Below, piece by piece: positions 16,765-24,781 of a stretch of 38,474 nt of DNA. The stretch spans positions 1 through 38,474 of the forward strand of contig JAFAGC010000005.1 in NCBI GenBank assembly GCA_023423065.1, written 5' to 3'. The notes beneath the pieces were generated by a model. That model made no database searches. It was not told the DNA's origin and saw nothing but the letters and a program-made list of their open reading frames with translations. Within the stretch, counting starts at the first letter, position 1. The number at the start of each line of letters is the position of its first letter. This DNA is from Pseudomonadota bacterium. GTDB taxonomy: Bacteria > Pseudomonadota > Gammaproteobacteria > Steroidobacterales > Steroidobacteraceae. The translations under genes and the position numbers were made by a program.

Positions 16765-17187
16765 TCAGCGACGCATCGCGGCCGGCAGGAACGGCAGGTC
16801 TTCCTCGCTGACTCCGGCGACCGGCACTTTCGGCGAACGCTCGGCCAGCTCGAACTCGACGTAGACCTCGAGCGCGGACACCTGATCCGTCAGGCGATTG
16901 CCGAGAATCAGTCGCTCGCGCACGGTCTTTGCGTTGCTGCCATGGGCGAGCAGCTCGATCGCCGCGGCGATCATGCTGATTTCGGGAAAACCGAAGGAAT
17001 CCGCGGCGCTCGATATCTTGTGCGCCATGCGCTCGATCTGCGCGACGGCCGGCGGTTCGAGCGCGATGAGATCGTCGGGCAGACACGCCCGCATCTGGGA
17101 GATCTCGACCTGGGTGCGCTCCAGGAAACGCACCGCCAGCGCCTGCTGGCTGAACTGGGACGTCGTCGTGTCGCCTGTACCGTTCAC
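16765..17187 (-). CDS. Hpt (histidine phosphotransfer) domain protein
   Basis: This 140-residue cytoplasmic protein centres on an Hpt-type helix with MAHKISSAADSFGFPEISMI; the histidine in AHKISSAA would carry the phosphate. The remainder is helical, as expected for a four-helix Hpt bundle with extensions. The start is GTG at 17187, preceded by GAGGTGA. It lies 43 bp upstream of folE on the same strand, but the two functions are not obviously related. It could relay phosphate for hybrid kinases such as the one at the start of the window; that link is inference. The gap 17188-17358 upstream shows no gene. Confidence 0.75.
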   Translation of the reverse strand: MNGTGDTTTSQFSQQALAVRFLERTQVEISQMRACLPDDLIALEPPAVAQIERMAHKISSAADSFGFPEISMIAAAIELLAHGSNAKTVRERLILGNRLTDQVSALEVYVEFELAERSPKVPVAGVSEEDLPFLPAAMRR

Positions 17188-17358
17188 GTAGTCACCTCGG
17201 AACCGATGGTATGCGACTGGTTAGATCGGCGGGCGGCCTTTCCTCGCCGTATTGCCGACTGCGTCTCACTATTCCGCCGGCCGGCGCGCCGTTGGCCTGA
17301 CAGGACATCGCCTAGCTACTGAAAGCGGTTTCACGAGACAATCGCGCGGTCCGACCGG

Positions 17359-17706
17359 TCAATTCGCCTGTCCACCGGTGGCAGGAACGGGCACCGACAG
17401 CATCACGATACCGTCGAGCTCCGCGACGATGTGTCCACCGGTGGCAACGACCGTCTGCACCACGGCGGATTCGCGCGTGCCGGGGCAGCCGACCAGGATG
17501 CGCGTGTGATCCAGGTAGTTGGATGTCGCGGCGGATTCGCCGAGCCGGCGACACGGACTGCCTTTCGTCGGAAAGCCGTCGCCAAACGGGCGTAGCTCGT
17601 CGGGAATTTCGGCACTCGTCGCGCCTGGCGTCGCATCGGGCGAGCCACCGTCACATCCCGCGACCAGGCCACCGACGCAAACCATCACGGGCAGCAGCTT
17701 GTTCAT
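17359..17706 (-). CDS. Small lipoprotein of unknown function
   Basis: This 115-residue protein has a lipoprotein signal, MVCVGGLVAGC with lipidated Cys18, then a short Gly/Ser/Thr linker. A compact C-terminal part follows, with two further cysteines (GSPCRRLGE and ILVGCPGTRE) that could form a disulfide, and ends in AELDGIVMLSVPVPATGG. I do not recognise the family. Its ATG overlaps the hutF stop (ATGA), so it is translationally coupled to a cytoplasmic histidine-degradation enzyme. The reason for that coupling is not apparent. Confidence 0.75.
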   Translation of the reverse strand: MNKLLPVMVCVGGLVAGCDGGSPDATPGATSAEIPDELRPFGDGFPTKGSPCRRLGESAATSNYLDHTRILVGCPGTRESAVVQTVVATGGHIVAELDGIVMLSVPVPATGGQAN

Positions 17707-19067
17707 GCCCCGACCATAAGTCGCTTCACCGCCGCCCGGTATCGGCGTACGACTCCTTCCCGCGCATGGTGCTGACCGCGCGTCACCACCTTGTGGCCCG
17801 CGCGCCAGGCGCCGTCGATCGTCGCATTCCCGCCGCCGAAGATGAAACTGTCGAGCAGTGCGTCGCCCTCGCGCTCCGCCAGTGCCGGCGAGTCCGTGTC
17901 GAGCGTGAAGAAATCCGCCGCCGCGCCCTCCGCGAGCCCCGTCTCCGGCTGCCCGAGCGCGCGCGATCCGCCACGCAGTGCACCATCGAACAACGCCCGT
18001 CCCGTCGACCGCGAACCCGCGGCCGAGACCACGTTGCGCGCCCGATCGCGCAGGCGCTGCGCATACTCGAGCTGGCGCAGCTCTTCGCGCACGCTGATCG
18101 ACACGTTCGAATCCGTGCCGATCCCGAACGCGCCGCCGGCCGCGATCAGCGGTGCCGCGGGCGCGATGCCATCGCCGAGATTGGCTTCCGTCACGGGACA
18201 GAAACCCGCGACTGCGCCGCTCGTTCCGATCCGGGAGATCTCGGCCGGCATCATGTGCGTCGCGTGCACGAGGCACCAGCGCTCGTTCAATGCCGCGTTG
18301 TCGAGCAGCCATTCGACGGGACGCTTGCCGCTCCAGGCCACGCAGTCCTCGACTTCCTTCACCTGCTCGGCCGCGTGGATGTGGATGGGACCTTCGGGCG
18401 CCAGGCTAACTACCTCGCGAAGCTCTTCGGGAGTGACCGCGCGCAACGAATGCGGGGCCACGCCGAGTGTCGCGCCGGGCAACCCCGCGGCGATGCGGCG
18501 GCCCGCCTCGAGCAGCTTCGCGAATCCCTCTACATCGTGAACGAATCGCCGTTGTCCTTCATCGGGCGGTCGGCCGCCGAAGCCGGCATGCGCATAGAAC
18601 ACCGGCAGCAACGTCAGCCCGATGCCCGTCTCCGCGCAGGCCGCCGCCACGCGCCGCGCCATCTCGGCCGGATCGGCGTACGGCTTGCCCGACGGATCGT
18701 GATGAACGTAGTGAAACTCCCCTACTCGCGTGAATCCGCCTTCGAGCATCTCCACGAACGCCATCGCGCTCACCGCTTCGAGATCCTCCGGCGTCATGCG
18801 CGCGCAGAAGCGGTACATGAGCTCGCGCCAGCTCCAGAAATTGTCGGCCGTCGAGCCGCGATACTCCGTGAGCCCGGCCATTCCACGCTGAAACGCGTGG
18901 CTGTGCACATTGGGCATGCCGGGCAGCGCAACCCTCGCTCGTTCGTCGCGCGGCGCCGCGGCCGCATCGCGCTGGATTCGCACGATCCGCCCCTCCGCGA
19001 TCTCGACGCGCACGTTGCGCGCCCAGCCATCCGGCAGCAATGCGGAGTCGAAGTGCAGGTTCTCCAT
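17703..19067 (-). CDS. hutF: Formimidoylglutamate deiminase
   Basis: This 454-residue amidohydrolase-superfamily enzyme turns N-formimino-L-glutamate into N-formyl-L-glutamate plus ammonia. The first metal histidines are His55 and His57 in LPGMPNVHSHAFQRG. Family segments ADNFWSWRELMYRF, GPIHIHAAEQVKEVEDC, NERWCLVHATHMM and FGIGTDSNVSISVREELR are all present, with metal His in HIH and HATH and catalytic Asp in GTDSN. HutF marks the two-step branch that needs a formylglutamate hydrolase, which is supplied by the divergent hutG. No Shine-Dalgarno is evident, and a TATAAT on the minus strand (19076-19081) sits 8 bp from the ATG. Confidence 0.94.
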   Translation of the reverse strand: MENLHFDSALLPDGWARNVRVEIAEGRIVRIQRDAAAAPRDERARVALPGMPNVHSHAFQRGMAGLTEYRGSTADNFWSWRELMYRFCARMTPEDLEAVSAMAFVEMLEGGFTRVGEFHYVHHDPSGKPYADPAEMARRVAAACAETGIGLTLLPVFYAHAGFGGRPPDEGQRRFVHDVEGFAKLLEAGRRIAAGLPGATLGVAPHSLRAVTPEELREVVSLAPEGPIHIHAAEQVKEVEDCVAWSGKRPVEWLLDNAALNERWCLVHATHMMPAEISRIGTSGAVAGFCPVTEANLGDGIAPAAPLIAAGGAFGIGTDSNVSISVREELRQLEYAQRLRDRARNVVSAAGSRSTGRALFDGALRGGSRALGQPETGLAEGAAADFFTLDTDSPALAEREGDALLDSFIFGGGNATIDGAWRAGHKVVTRGQHHAREGVVRRYRAAVKRLMVGA

Positions 19068-19094
19068 TGGCGCTCATTATATTAATGTGCCGCC
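19068..19094. promoter_or_regulatory. 27-bp AT-rich divergent spacer between hutF and hutI
   Basis: Only 27 bp separate the two divergent ATGs. The core CATTATATTAATG is far AT-richer than its surroundings. It offers TATAAT on the minus strand (19076-19081) and TATATT on the plus strand (19079-19084). With these as -10 boxes, transcription would begin at or next to each start codon, and the -35 regions would fall inside the opposite gene. Neither gene has a clear Shine-Dalgarno, which fits leaderless mRNAs. Confidence 0.55.
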
Positions 19095-20300
19095 ATGCGC
19101 TGTGATCGTATCTGGCGTAACGCCCGCCTCGCGACTCTCGTTCCAGGACGCGAGCAGCTGGGAATCGTCGAGGACGGACTCATCGCCTGCCGCGGTGGAC
19201 GCATCCTTCATGTCGGTCCCGCGGGCGATGCGCCTTCCGGGCTCGAAGCGCTGCAAGTCACCGATTGCGACGGCCGGCTGATCACGCCCGGACTCATCGA
19301 CTGCCACACGCACCTCGTCTACGCCGGTGATCGCGCCGCGGAATTCGAGCAGCGCCTGCAGGGCGTGTCCTACGAAGAGATCGCCAGACGAGGCGGCGGC
19401 ATCCTCTCGACGGTCAGGGCCACGCGCGCCGCCACGGAATCCGAATTGCTTTCGCAGTCGCGACCGCGCCTCGATGCGCTGGTCGCGGAAGGCGTGACGA
19501 CAGTCGAGATCAAGTCGGGATACGGGCTGACCACCGAGCACGAGCGCAATCAGCTGCGCGTCGCGCGTTACCTCGGGCGCGAATGCAGCGTGAGCGTATT
19601 CAAGACGTTTCTCGGCGCGCACACGCTGCCGCCCGAGTTCGCCGACCGTCCAAACGACTACATCCTGCGTGTGTGCAACGACATGTTGCCGATCCTTGCG
19701 CGCGAGGCTCTCGTCGATGCGGTCGATGCGTTCTGCGAGAACATCGGCTTCACTCGCGAGCAGACCAGGCGCGTATTCGAGACCGCCAGGTCGCTGCGGC
19801 TGCCGATCAAACTACACGCCGAGCAGCTCTCGAACATGCAGGGCGCCGAACTCGCGGCGCAGTACGGCGCGCTTTCTGCCGATCACCTCGAATACGCCGA
19901 CGAATCCGCCGTGCAGGCGATGGCCGCGGCGGGCACGGTCGCCGTGTTGCTGCCCGGGGCGTTCTACTTCCTGCGCGAAACACGCGTGCCGCCGGTCGGC
20001 CTGCTGCGCGCTCACAATGTTCCGATGGCGATCGCGACGGATTGCAATCCGGGCACCTCGCCGCTCACGTCGATCCTGCTCGCGATGAACCTGGCGGCGA
20101 CCTTGTTCCGGCTCTCGGTCGACGAGTGCATCGCGGGCGTGACGCGCGCGGCGGCGCGCGCGTTGGGCCTCGAGGATCGTGGCACGCTGGAAGTGGGCAA
20201 GCGTTGCGATCTCGCGATATGGAACGTCGAGCGGCCGGCCGAACTCGTCTACCGGATGGGGCTCAACCCGCTGCATGCGCGCGTGGTGGAAGGTCAATGA
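19095..20300 (+). CDS. hutI: Imidazolonepropionase
   Basis: This 401-residue cytosolic amidohydrolase opens 4-imidazolone-5-propionate to N-formimino-glutamate. Metal-binding His71 and His73 are in PGLIDCHTHLVYAGDRAAEF; GGGILSTVRATR, VEIKSGYGLT, IKLHAEQLSN (metal His) and IATDCNPGTSP (metal Asp) follow in family order. The start ATG gives the typical MRCDRIWRNARLATL opening. It is the first gene of the hutI-hutG-hutU operon; its TGA overlaps the hutG ATG (ATGA). Confidence 0.95.
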   Translation: MRCDRIWRNARLATLVPGREQLGIVEDGLIACRGGRILHVGPAGDAPSGLEALQVTDCDGRLITPGLIDCHTHLVYAGDRAAEFEQRLQGVSYEEIARRGGGILSTVRATRAATESELLSQSRPRLDALVAEGVTTVEIKSGYGLTTEHERNQLRVARYLGRECSVSVFKTFLGAHTLPPEFADRPNDYILRVCNDMLPILAREALVDAVDAFCENIGFTREQTRRVFETARSLRLPIKLHAEQLSNMQGAELAAQYGALSADHLEYADESAVQAMAAAGTVAVLLPGAFYFLRETRVPPVGLLRAHNVPMAIATDCNPGTSPLTSILLAMNLAATLFRLSVDECIAGVTRAAARALGLEDRGTLEVGKRCDLAIWNVERPAELVYRMGLNPLHARVVEGQ

Positions 20301-21115
20301 ACGAGTGGCTCGCGGTCCATCACGGCGACTCGCCACTGGTGGTGAGTTTTCCGCACACGGGCACGGACATTCCGCCCGAAATCGAGACCCGACTCGTGTC
20401 GCCGTGGCTCGCGCGCAAGGACGCCGACCACTGGGTGGACGTTTTGTACGACTTCGCGCACGAGATGGGCGCGACGACGATCCGCACTTCGATCTCGCGC
20501 ACCGTGATCGATGTCAATCGCGATCCATCGGGCGCTTCGCTGTATCCGGGCCAGGCGACCACGGGCCTGTGCCCCATCGAAACCTTCGCGGGCGAACCGC
20601 TGTACAAGCCCGGCGAAGCGCTGGATGCCGCCGAGATCGAAAGGCGCACGCGCTTGTATTACCTTCCCTATCACTCGCACATCGAGGCGGAGCTCGCGCG
20701 CCTGCGCGCGCGCTACGAACGCGTGGTCCTCTACGACGCGCACTCCATTCTTTCGCGCGTGCCGCGGCTCTTCGAAGGGGAACTGCCGCAGTTCAACATC
20801 GGCACGAACAACGGCGCGACTTGCGACCCATCGCTCACAGCCGCCATCGAGCGCATCTGCGACGACTCCGGCATGAGCCGGGTGACGAATGGCCGATTTC
20901 GCGGCGGGTGGATCACGCGCCACCATGGCAAGCCGGAAAACGGCGTACACGCGATACAAATGGAGCTTGCGATGCGCGGCTATCTGCAGGAGCCCGAAGG
21001 CGCCGCGACCCCGGAAGACTGGCCGGCGCCGGTCGACGACGCGCTCGCCGCACGGTTGCGTGTCGCGCTGCGCGACATCCTCGACGCGTGCATGAACTTC
21101 GCGAGGCGATCATGA
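20297..21115 (+). CDS. hutG: N-formylglutamate amidohydrolase
   Basis: This 272-residue zinc hydrolase splits N-formylglutamate into glutamate and formate, completing the HutF branch. Family landmarks include PLVVSFPHTGTDIP, SRTVIDVNRDPSG, RVVLYDAHSI, NIGTNNGATCD, and the C-terminal GGWITRHHGKPENGVHAIQM with ELAMRGYL. The ATG overlaps the hutI stop and its own TGA overlaps the hutU ATG, so all three are coupled. It is a FGase-fold member (N-formylglutamate deformylase), not the arginase-like formimidoylglutamase also called HutG in other bacteria, in agreement with the presence of hutF. Confidence 0.95.
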   Translation: MNEWLAVHHGDSPLVVSFPHTGTDIPPEIETRLVSPWLARKDADHWVDVLYDFAHEMGATTIRTSISRTVIDVNRDPSGASLYPGQATTGLCPIETFAGEPLYKPGEALDAAEIERRTRLYYLPYHSHIEAELARLRARYERVVLYDAHSILSRVPRLFEGELPQFNIGTNNGATCDPSLTAAIERICDDSGMSRVTNGRFRGGWITRHHGKPENGVHAIQMELAMRGYLQEPEGAATPEDWPAPVDDALAARLRVALRDILDACMNFARRS

Positions 21116-22785
21116 ACCGCACCAGTCAACCACGCGTCATCCATGCGCCCACGGGCACGACGCTCACCGCGAAGAGCTGGCTCACCGAAGCACCGCTGCG
21201 CATGCTCATGAACAATCTCGATCCGGTCGTTGCCGAACGCCCGGGCGATCTCGTCGTGTATGGCGGCATCGGCCGCGCCGCGCGCGACTGGCCCAGCTAC
21301 GACGCGATCGTCGCGACGCTCACGAGGCTCGAAGCGGACCAGACGTTGCTCATACAGTCCGGAAAACCGGTCGGCGTCTTCCAGACTCACGCGGACGCTC
21401 CACGCGTCCTGCTGGCCAACTCGAACCTGGTGCCGCGCTGGAGCACCTGGGAACATTTCAACGAGCTCGACCGCAAGGGCCTCATGATGTTCGGCCAGAT
21501 GACCGCGGGCTCGTGGATCTACATCGGCTCGCAGGGCATCGTGCAGGGCACGTACGAGACGTTCGTCGAGATGGGCCGCCAGCACTACGGCGGCTCGCTC
21601 GCGGGACGCTGGCTGCTCACCGCCGGGCTCGGCGGCATGGGCGGCGCGCAGCCGCTCGCGTCGGTCATGGCCGGCGCCTCGTGCCTCGCGATCGAGTGCC
21701 AGCCCTCGCGCATCGAGATGCGGCTCAAGACCGGCTACCTGGATCACGGCACCGGGAAGATAGACGAGGCGCTCGAGATCATCACGGAGTCGTGCGCGGC
21801 GCGCAAACCGGTGTCGGTCGGCCTGCTCGGCAACGCGGCCGAGATCCTGCCCGAGCTGTTCGAACGCGGCGTGCGCCCCGACCTGCTCACCGACCAGACT
21901 TCCGCGCACGATCCGGTCAACGGCTATCTACCCATCGGGTGGAGCGTCGAGAAGTGGATAGCCACGCGCGCCAGCGATCCGCAGGCGGTGAGCAAGGCCG
22001 CGAAGGCGTCGATGGCCGTGCACGTGCGCGCGATGCTCGACTTCCAGAAGGCGGGCGTGCCCACCGTCGATTACGGCAACAACATCCGCCAGATGGCCCT
22101 CGAGGAAGGCGTGAAGAACGCGTTCGATTTCCCGGGCTTCGTGCCGGCATACATCAGGCCCCTGTTCTGCCGCGGCATCGGCCCATTCCGCTGGGTCGCG
22201 CTGTCGGGCGATCCCGAGGACATCTACAAGACCGACGCGAAGGTGAAGGAACTGCTGCCCGACGACCGGGCGCTGCATCACTGGCTCGACATGGCGCGCA
22301 CGAAGATCAAGTTCCAGGGATTGCCCGCCCGCATCTGCTGGGTCGGCCTCGGCGATCGGCATCGCCTCGGGCTTGCGTTCAACGAGATGGTGGCGCGCGG
22401 TGAACTGAAGGCGCCGGTGGTCATCGGGCGCGATCATCTGGATTCGGGGTCGGTGGCGTCGCCCAACCGCGAGACCGAGGCGATGAAGGACGGCTCGGAT
22501 GCGGTGTCGGATTGGCCGTTGCTGAATGCGCTGCTCAACACGGCATCCGGCGCGACGTGGGTGTCGCTGCATCATGGCGGCGGCGTGGGCATGGGCTTCT
22601 CGCAACATGCGGGCGTGGTGATCGTGTGCGATGGCACGGAGGCTGCGGCAAAACGCATCGCGCGCGTGCTGTGGAACGATCCGGCGACGGGCGTGATGCG
22701 GCACGCGGATGCGGGTTATGAGATCGCGATCGAGACGGCGCGGAAGTTCGAGCTCGACTTGCCGGGGATTCTCACTGCCAATTGA
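21112..22785 (+). CDS. hutU: Urocanate hydratase
   Basis: This 557-residue NAD-dependent enzyme hydrates urocanate to 4-imidazolone-5-propionate. Its length is normal for the family. Signature segments include LMNNLDPVVAERP, VVYGGIGRAARDW, GSWIYIGSQGIVQGTYETF, the NAD loop TAGLGGMGGAQPLA, and the active-site region FCRGIGPFRWVALSGDPEDI with its conserved Cys. The ATG overlaps the hutG stop. The enzyme's substrate comes from histidine ammonia-lyase, whose gene is not in this window. Confidence 0.96.
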   Translation: MNRTSQPRVIHAPTGTTLTAKSWLTEAPLRMLMNNLDPVVAERPGDLVVYGGIGRAARDWPSYDAIVATLTRLEADQTLLIQSGKPVGVFQTHADAPRVLLANSNLVPRWSTWEHFNELDRKGLMMFGQMTAGSWIYIGSQGIVQGTYETFVEMGRQHYGGSLAGRWLLTAGLGGMGGAQPLASVMAGASCLAIECQPSRIEMRLKTGYLDHGTGKIDEALEIITESCAARKPVSVGLLGNAAEILPELFERGVRPDLLTDQTSAHDPVNGYLPIGWSVEKWIATRASDPQAVSKAAKASMAVHVRAMLDFQKAGVPTVDYGNNIRQMALEEGVKNAFDFPGFVPAYIRPLFCRGIGPFRWVALSGDPEDIYKTDAKVKELLPDDRALHHWLDMARTKIKFQGLPARICWVGLGDRHRLGLAFNEMVARGELKAPVVIGRDHLDSGSVASPNRETEAMKDGSDAVSDWPLLNALLNTASGATWVSLHHGGGVGMGFSQHAGVVIVCDGTEAAAKRIARVLWNDPATGVMRHADAGYEIAIETARKFELDLPGILTAN

Positions 22786-22798
22786 AAGGGAGCTCAGC

Positions 22799-22936
22799 GT
22801 GGAATGCAAAGGACTCCTTGCAATTGCGACAGCCACGCTGTCGTTGGCTGTCTCTCATGTGACACTCGCACACGATCCGCCGGTCCCGGCCTGGCGCCGC
22901 ACCATGAGCGAGCTCTCCGCCATTCCTGGTAGTTAG
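22799..22936 (+). CDS. Possible 45-residue exported peptide
   Basis: Thirteen bases after hutU a GTG preceded by AAAGGGAG opens a short frame. It begins MECKGLLAIATATLSLAVSH and ends PAWRRTMSELSAIPGS. Residues 5-24 form a convincing signal peptide ending VTLAH, leaving a mature tail of about 20 residues. It could be a genuine small secreted peptide read with the hut operon, or the remnant of a longer gene. I do not recognise the mature part. Supported by the ribosome site and hydrophobic core; not supported by any known family. Confidence 0.4.
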   Translation: MECKGLLAIATATLSLAVSHVTLAHDPPVPAWRRTMSELSAIPGS

Positions 22937-22961
22937 CACGCGATATTCGTTCCCTAACAAC

Positions 22962-22990
22962 TTCACTTCGCTTTGCGTTCCACGTATACT
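22962..22990 (+). promoter_or_regulatory. Probable sigma-70 promoter for the HNH gene
   Basis: TTCACT at 22962-22967 and TATACT at 22985-22990 are separated by 17 bp, close to the consensus. Transcription would begin near 22997, about 30 bp before the ATG at 23027, which has ACGGAG as its ribosome site. Confidence 0.55.
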
Positions 22991-23026
22991 GTACGCATCC
23001 ACAGCAGCGGTTACACGGAGTTGCCA

Positions 23027-24340
23027 ATGCATACGATCGACGAGCTCGTCACGGAGATCTGCACCCTTACCGGCCACATCAACGCGGCGAACCATCGCTG
23101 GTTGATGCTCATCGCCGAGTTCGACCGGCGGCAGGGATGGTCCGATGGCGCGACGCAATCCTGCGCGCATTGGCTCAACTGGAAATGCGGCATCGCGCTG
23201 GGCGCCGCGCGCGAGAAGGTGCGCGTCGCGCGAGCGCTCGAGCACCTGCCAAAGATCTCCGCGGCGATGGAATGCGGCAAGCTGAGCTACTCCAAAGTAC
23301 GTGAGCTCACCCGCGTCGCAACCGCCGAAACCGAAGACACCCTGCTCATGATCGCCGAGCACGGCACCGCGCAGCACGTCGAGAAACTCGTACGCGCGTT
23401 TCGTCGCTGCAAGGATGCGGAGGAACTGTCGCGCGAGGTCCGCCAGCAGGAGAGTCGCGCCGTACGATTCAGCTACGACGAAGACGGATCGGTTCTCCTC
23501 TCCTGCCGTCTGCCGGCGGAAACGGGTGAGCTGGTGCTCAAGGCGCTCGAACTCGTCGTGCGCGAGTTGCCATTCAAGGCCGATGGCGTTCCCGCTGGAA
23601 TGCCGCCGCAGATCATTCCCATAAGCAGACGTCGCGCCGATGCGCTGGCAATGGTGGCCGAGAGTTTCGTGGCGCACGGCGCGATGGAGGCCAAGGGCTG
23701 CGACCGACATCAGATCGTCGTGCACGTCGCGGCCGAGACATTGAAGGAGCGGACGGCGGGCTGCTGCGAGTTCGAAGACGGTCCGTCGATGGCCGCCGAA
23801 ACCGCGCGCCGGCTTTCCTGCGACGCGAGCGTCGTCACGTTGATCGAAGACGACGAAGGCGAGCCGCTCGACGTGGGTCGCAAGAAGCGCACGATTTCGG
23901 CCCCGCTGCGGCGATTGCTCAATGCACGCGACAAGGGCTGCCGCTTTCCGGGCTGCTGCAACAACCGCTACATCGATGCGCACCACGTCGTGCACTGGGC
24001 AAATGGCGGCGAGACGAAGCCTTCAAATCTCGTGTCGCTCTGCCGCTTTCATCACCACGCCGTTCACGAAGGCGGCTTTCGAATCGAATTGCTCGATGAC
24101 GGTGCATTGAGATTCGTGAAGCCCGACGGTGCTGCCGTAGACAGTGTGTTGCCGGGCTGCGCGCAGCCGCTCGGCGACCTGAAGCAGCTGACTGCCGGCC
24201 CGCGCCGCGAGCTGGCCAAATGGAAGGGCGAGAAGATGGACTACGGTCTCGCCGTCGAGGTGCTGCTGCAGCAATCGAATCGAGCGCAGCGGCAATCGAC
24301 GCAGGCTAACAACGTTCCAGCTGGAACGCCTCCGCCCTGA
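23027..24340 (+). CDS. DUF222 / HNH endonuclease domain protein (13E12-like)
   Basis: This 437-residue protein has an N-terminal helical DUF222 region (HWLNWKCGIALGAAREKVRV, GKLSYSKVRELTRVA) and a C-terminal HNH nuclease domain. The HNH domain reads CRFPGCCNNRYIDAHHVVHW, then NGGETKPSNLVSLCRFHHHA, then VHEGGF. The Cys pairs CRFPGC and the later LCRFHH can bind zinc; the paired His in AHH is catalytic in the family. Members are multi-copy in many genomes, often near mobile DNA; their biological role is unsettled. I chose the ATG with ACGGAG upstream rather than a TTG 54 bp earlier. The C-terminus ends NNVPAGTPPP, encoded by a palindrome that recurs after the stop in a different frame. Confidence 0.88.
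   Translation: MHTIDELVTEICTLTGHINAANHRWLMLIAEFDRRQGWSDGATQSCAHWLNWKCGIALGAAREKVRVARALEHLPKISAAMECGKLSYSKVRELTRVATAETEDTLLMIAEHGTAQHVEKLVRAFRRCKDAEELSREVRQQESRAVRFSYDEDGSVLLSCRLPAETGELVLKALELVVRELPFKADGVPAGMPPQIIPISRRRADALAMVAESFVAHGAMEAKGCDRHQIVVHVAAETLKERTAGCCEFEDGPSMAAETARRLSCDASVVTLIEDDEGEPLDVGRKKRTISAPLRRLLNARDKGCRFPGCCNNRYIDAHHVVHWANGGETKPSNLVSLCRFHHHAVHEGGFRIELLDDGALRFVKPDGAAVDSVLPGCAQPLGDLKQLTAGPRRELAKWKGEKMDYGLAVEVLLQQSNRAQRQSTQANNVPAGTPPP
23588..23601. repeat. Palindrome-like motif GTTCCCGCTGGAAT in the HNH gene
   Basis: This is a one-base variant of the GTTCC(A/C)GC(T/G)GGAAC motif found at 7505, 24314 and 24361. It encodes VPAG followed by Met in the DUF222-to-HNH linker. Confidence 0.4.
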
Positions 24341-24374
24341 CGATTGCCGCGCACGCCGACGTTCCAGCGGGAAC
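24314..24374. repeat. Two copies of the GTTCC(A)GC(T/G)GGAAC palindrome
   Basis: GTTCCAGCTGGAAC at 24314-24327 is a perfect 14-bp palindrome inside the last codons of the HNH gene. GTTCCAGCGGGAAC at 24361-24374 lies just after the stop. Both would encode VPAGT, but the second is in another frame and ends in TAG at 24382-24384. The pair looks like a short repeated unit of about 47 bp. Confidence 0.55.
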
Positions 24375-24409
24375 GCCCCAATAGACCGCGACGGGACCGT
24401 CAGCCCGAC

Positions 24410-24778
24410 TCACGGCGGCGGCGCCGCCCGAATCTCGAGATCCTCCGTCACCACGAAGTCATACTCATCGCCCGCACTCGTGGCCGCGCGCCCGAAGTCC
24501 GCGCTGAGCGGGCCGACATTCCGCGCATGAAACGAAATCCGGACCGCGCCATCGCGATCCGGCCGCCCGCGCGCATACTGCTTTTCGCCCGGCTTGATCT
24601 GTCCGTTCCAGATCTCCTTCCCCGCCAGCGCGATCTTCACATCCGCCAATGTCACATCCGCCTCGTTCCTCAGCGACACCGTGGTCGTCTGCCGCCGGTC
24701 GGCGCCGAAGACGGCCAGCAGCGCGACGGCGGCAAACACCATCACCCAGATGATCCTGACTTTCATCACGTTGGTCAC
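24410..24778 (-). CDS. Small membrane-anchored or exported protein, unknown function
   Basis: This 122-residue protein has an N-terminal hydrophobic segment (MKVRIIWVMVFAAVALLAVF), either a signal peptide or an anchor, then a compact beta-rich domain (TTTVSLRNEADVTLADVKIA, IWNGQIKPGEKQYARGR). It ends in EDLEIRAAPPP. I do not recognise a family. It is the last gene of the minus-strand asparagine operon, 3 bp after the porin stop. A second in-frame ATG four codons later could be the true start. Its position suggests a small periplasmic or membrane helper of the porin or enzymes, but nothing in the sequence proves it. Confidence 0.72.
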   Translation of the reverse strand: MTNVMKVRIIWVMVFAAVALLAVFGADRRQTTTVSLRNEADVTLADVKIALAGKEIWNGQIKPGEKQYARGRPDRDGAVRISFHARNVGPLSADFGRAATSAGDEYDFVVTEDLEIRAAPPP

Positions 24779-24781
24779 AAA

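Noticed and set aside
24338..24384. Frameshift in the HNH gene that would add a second VPAGT tail
   Set aside because: The current stop gives a normal-length family member and the alternative needs an unsupported frame change. Kept only as part of the repeat finding.
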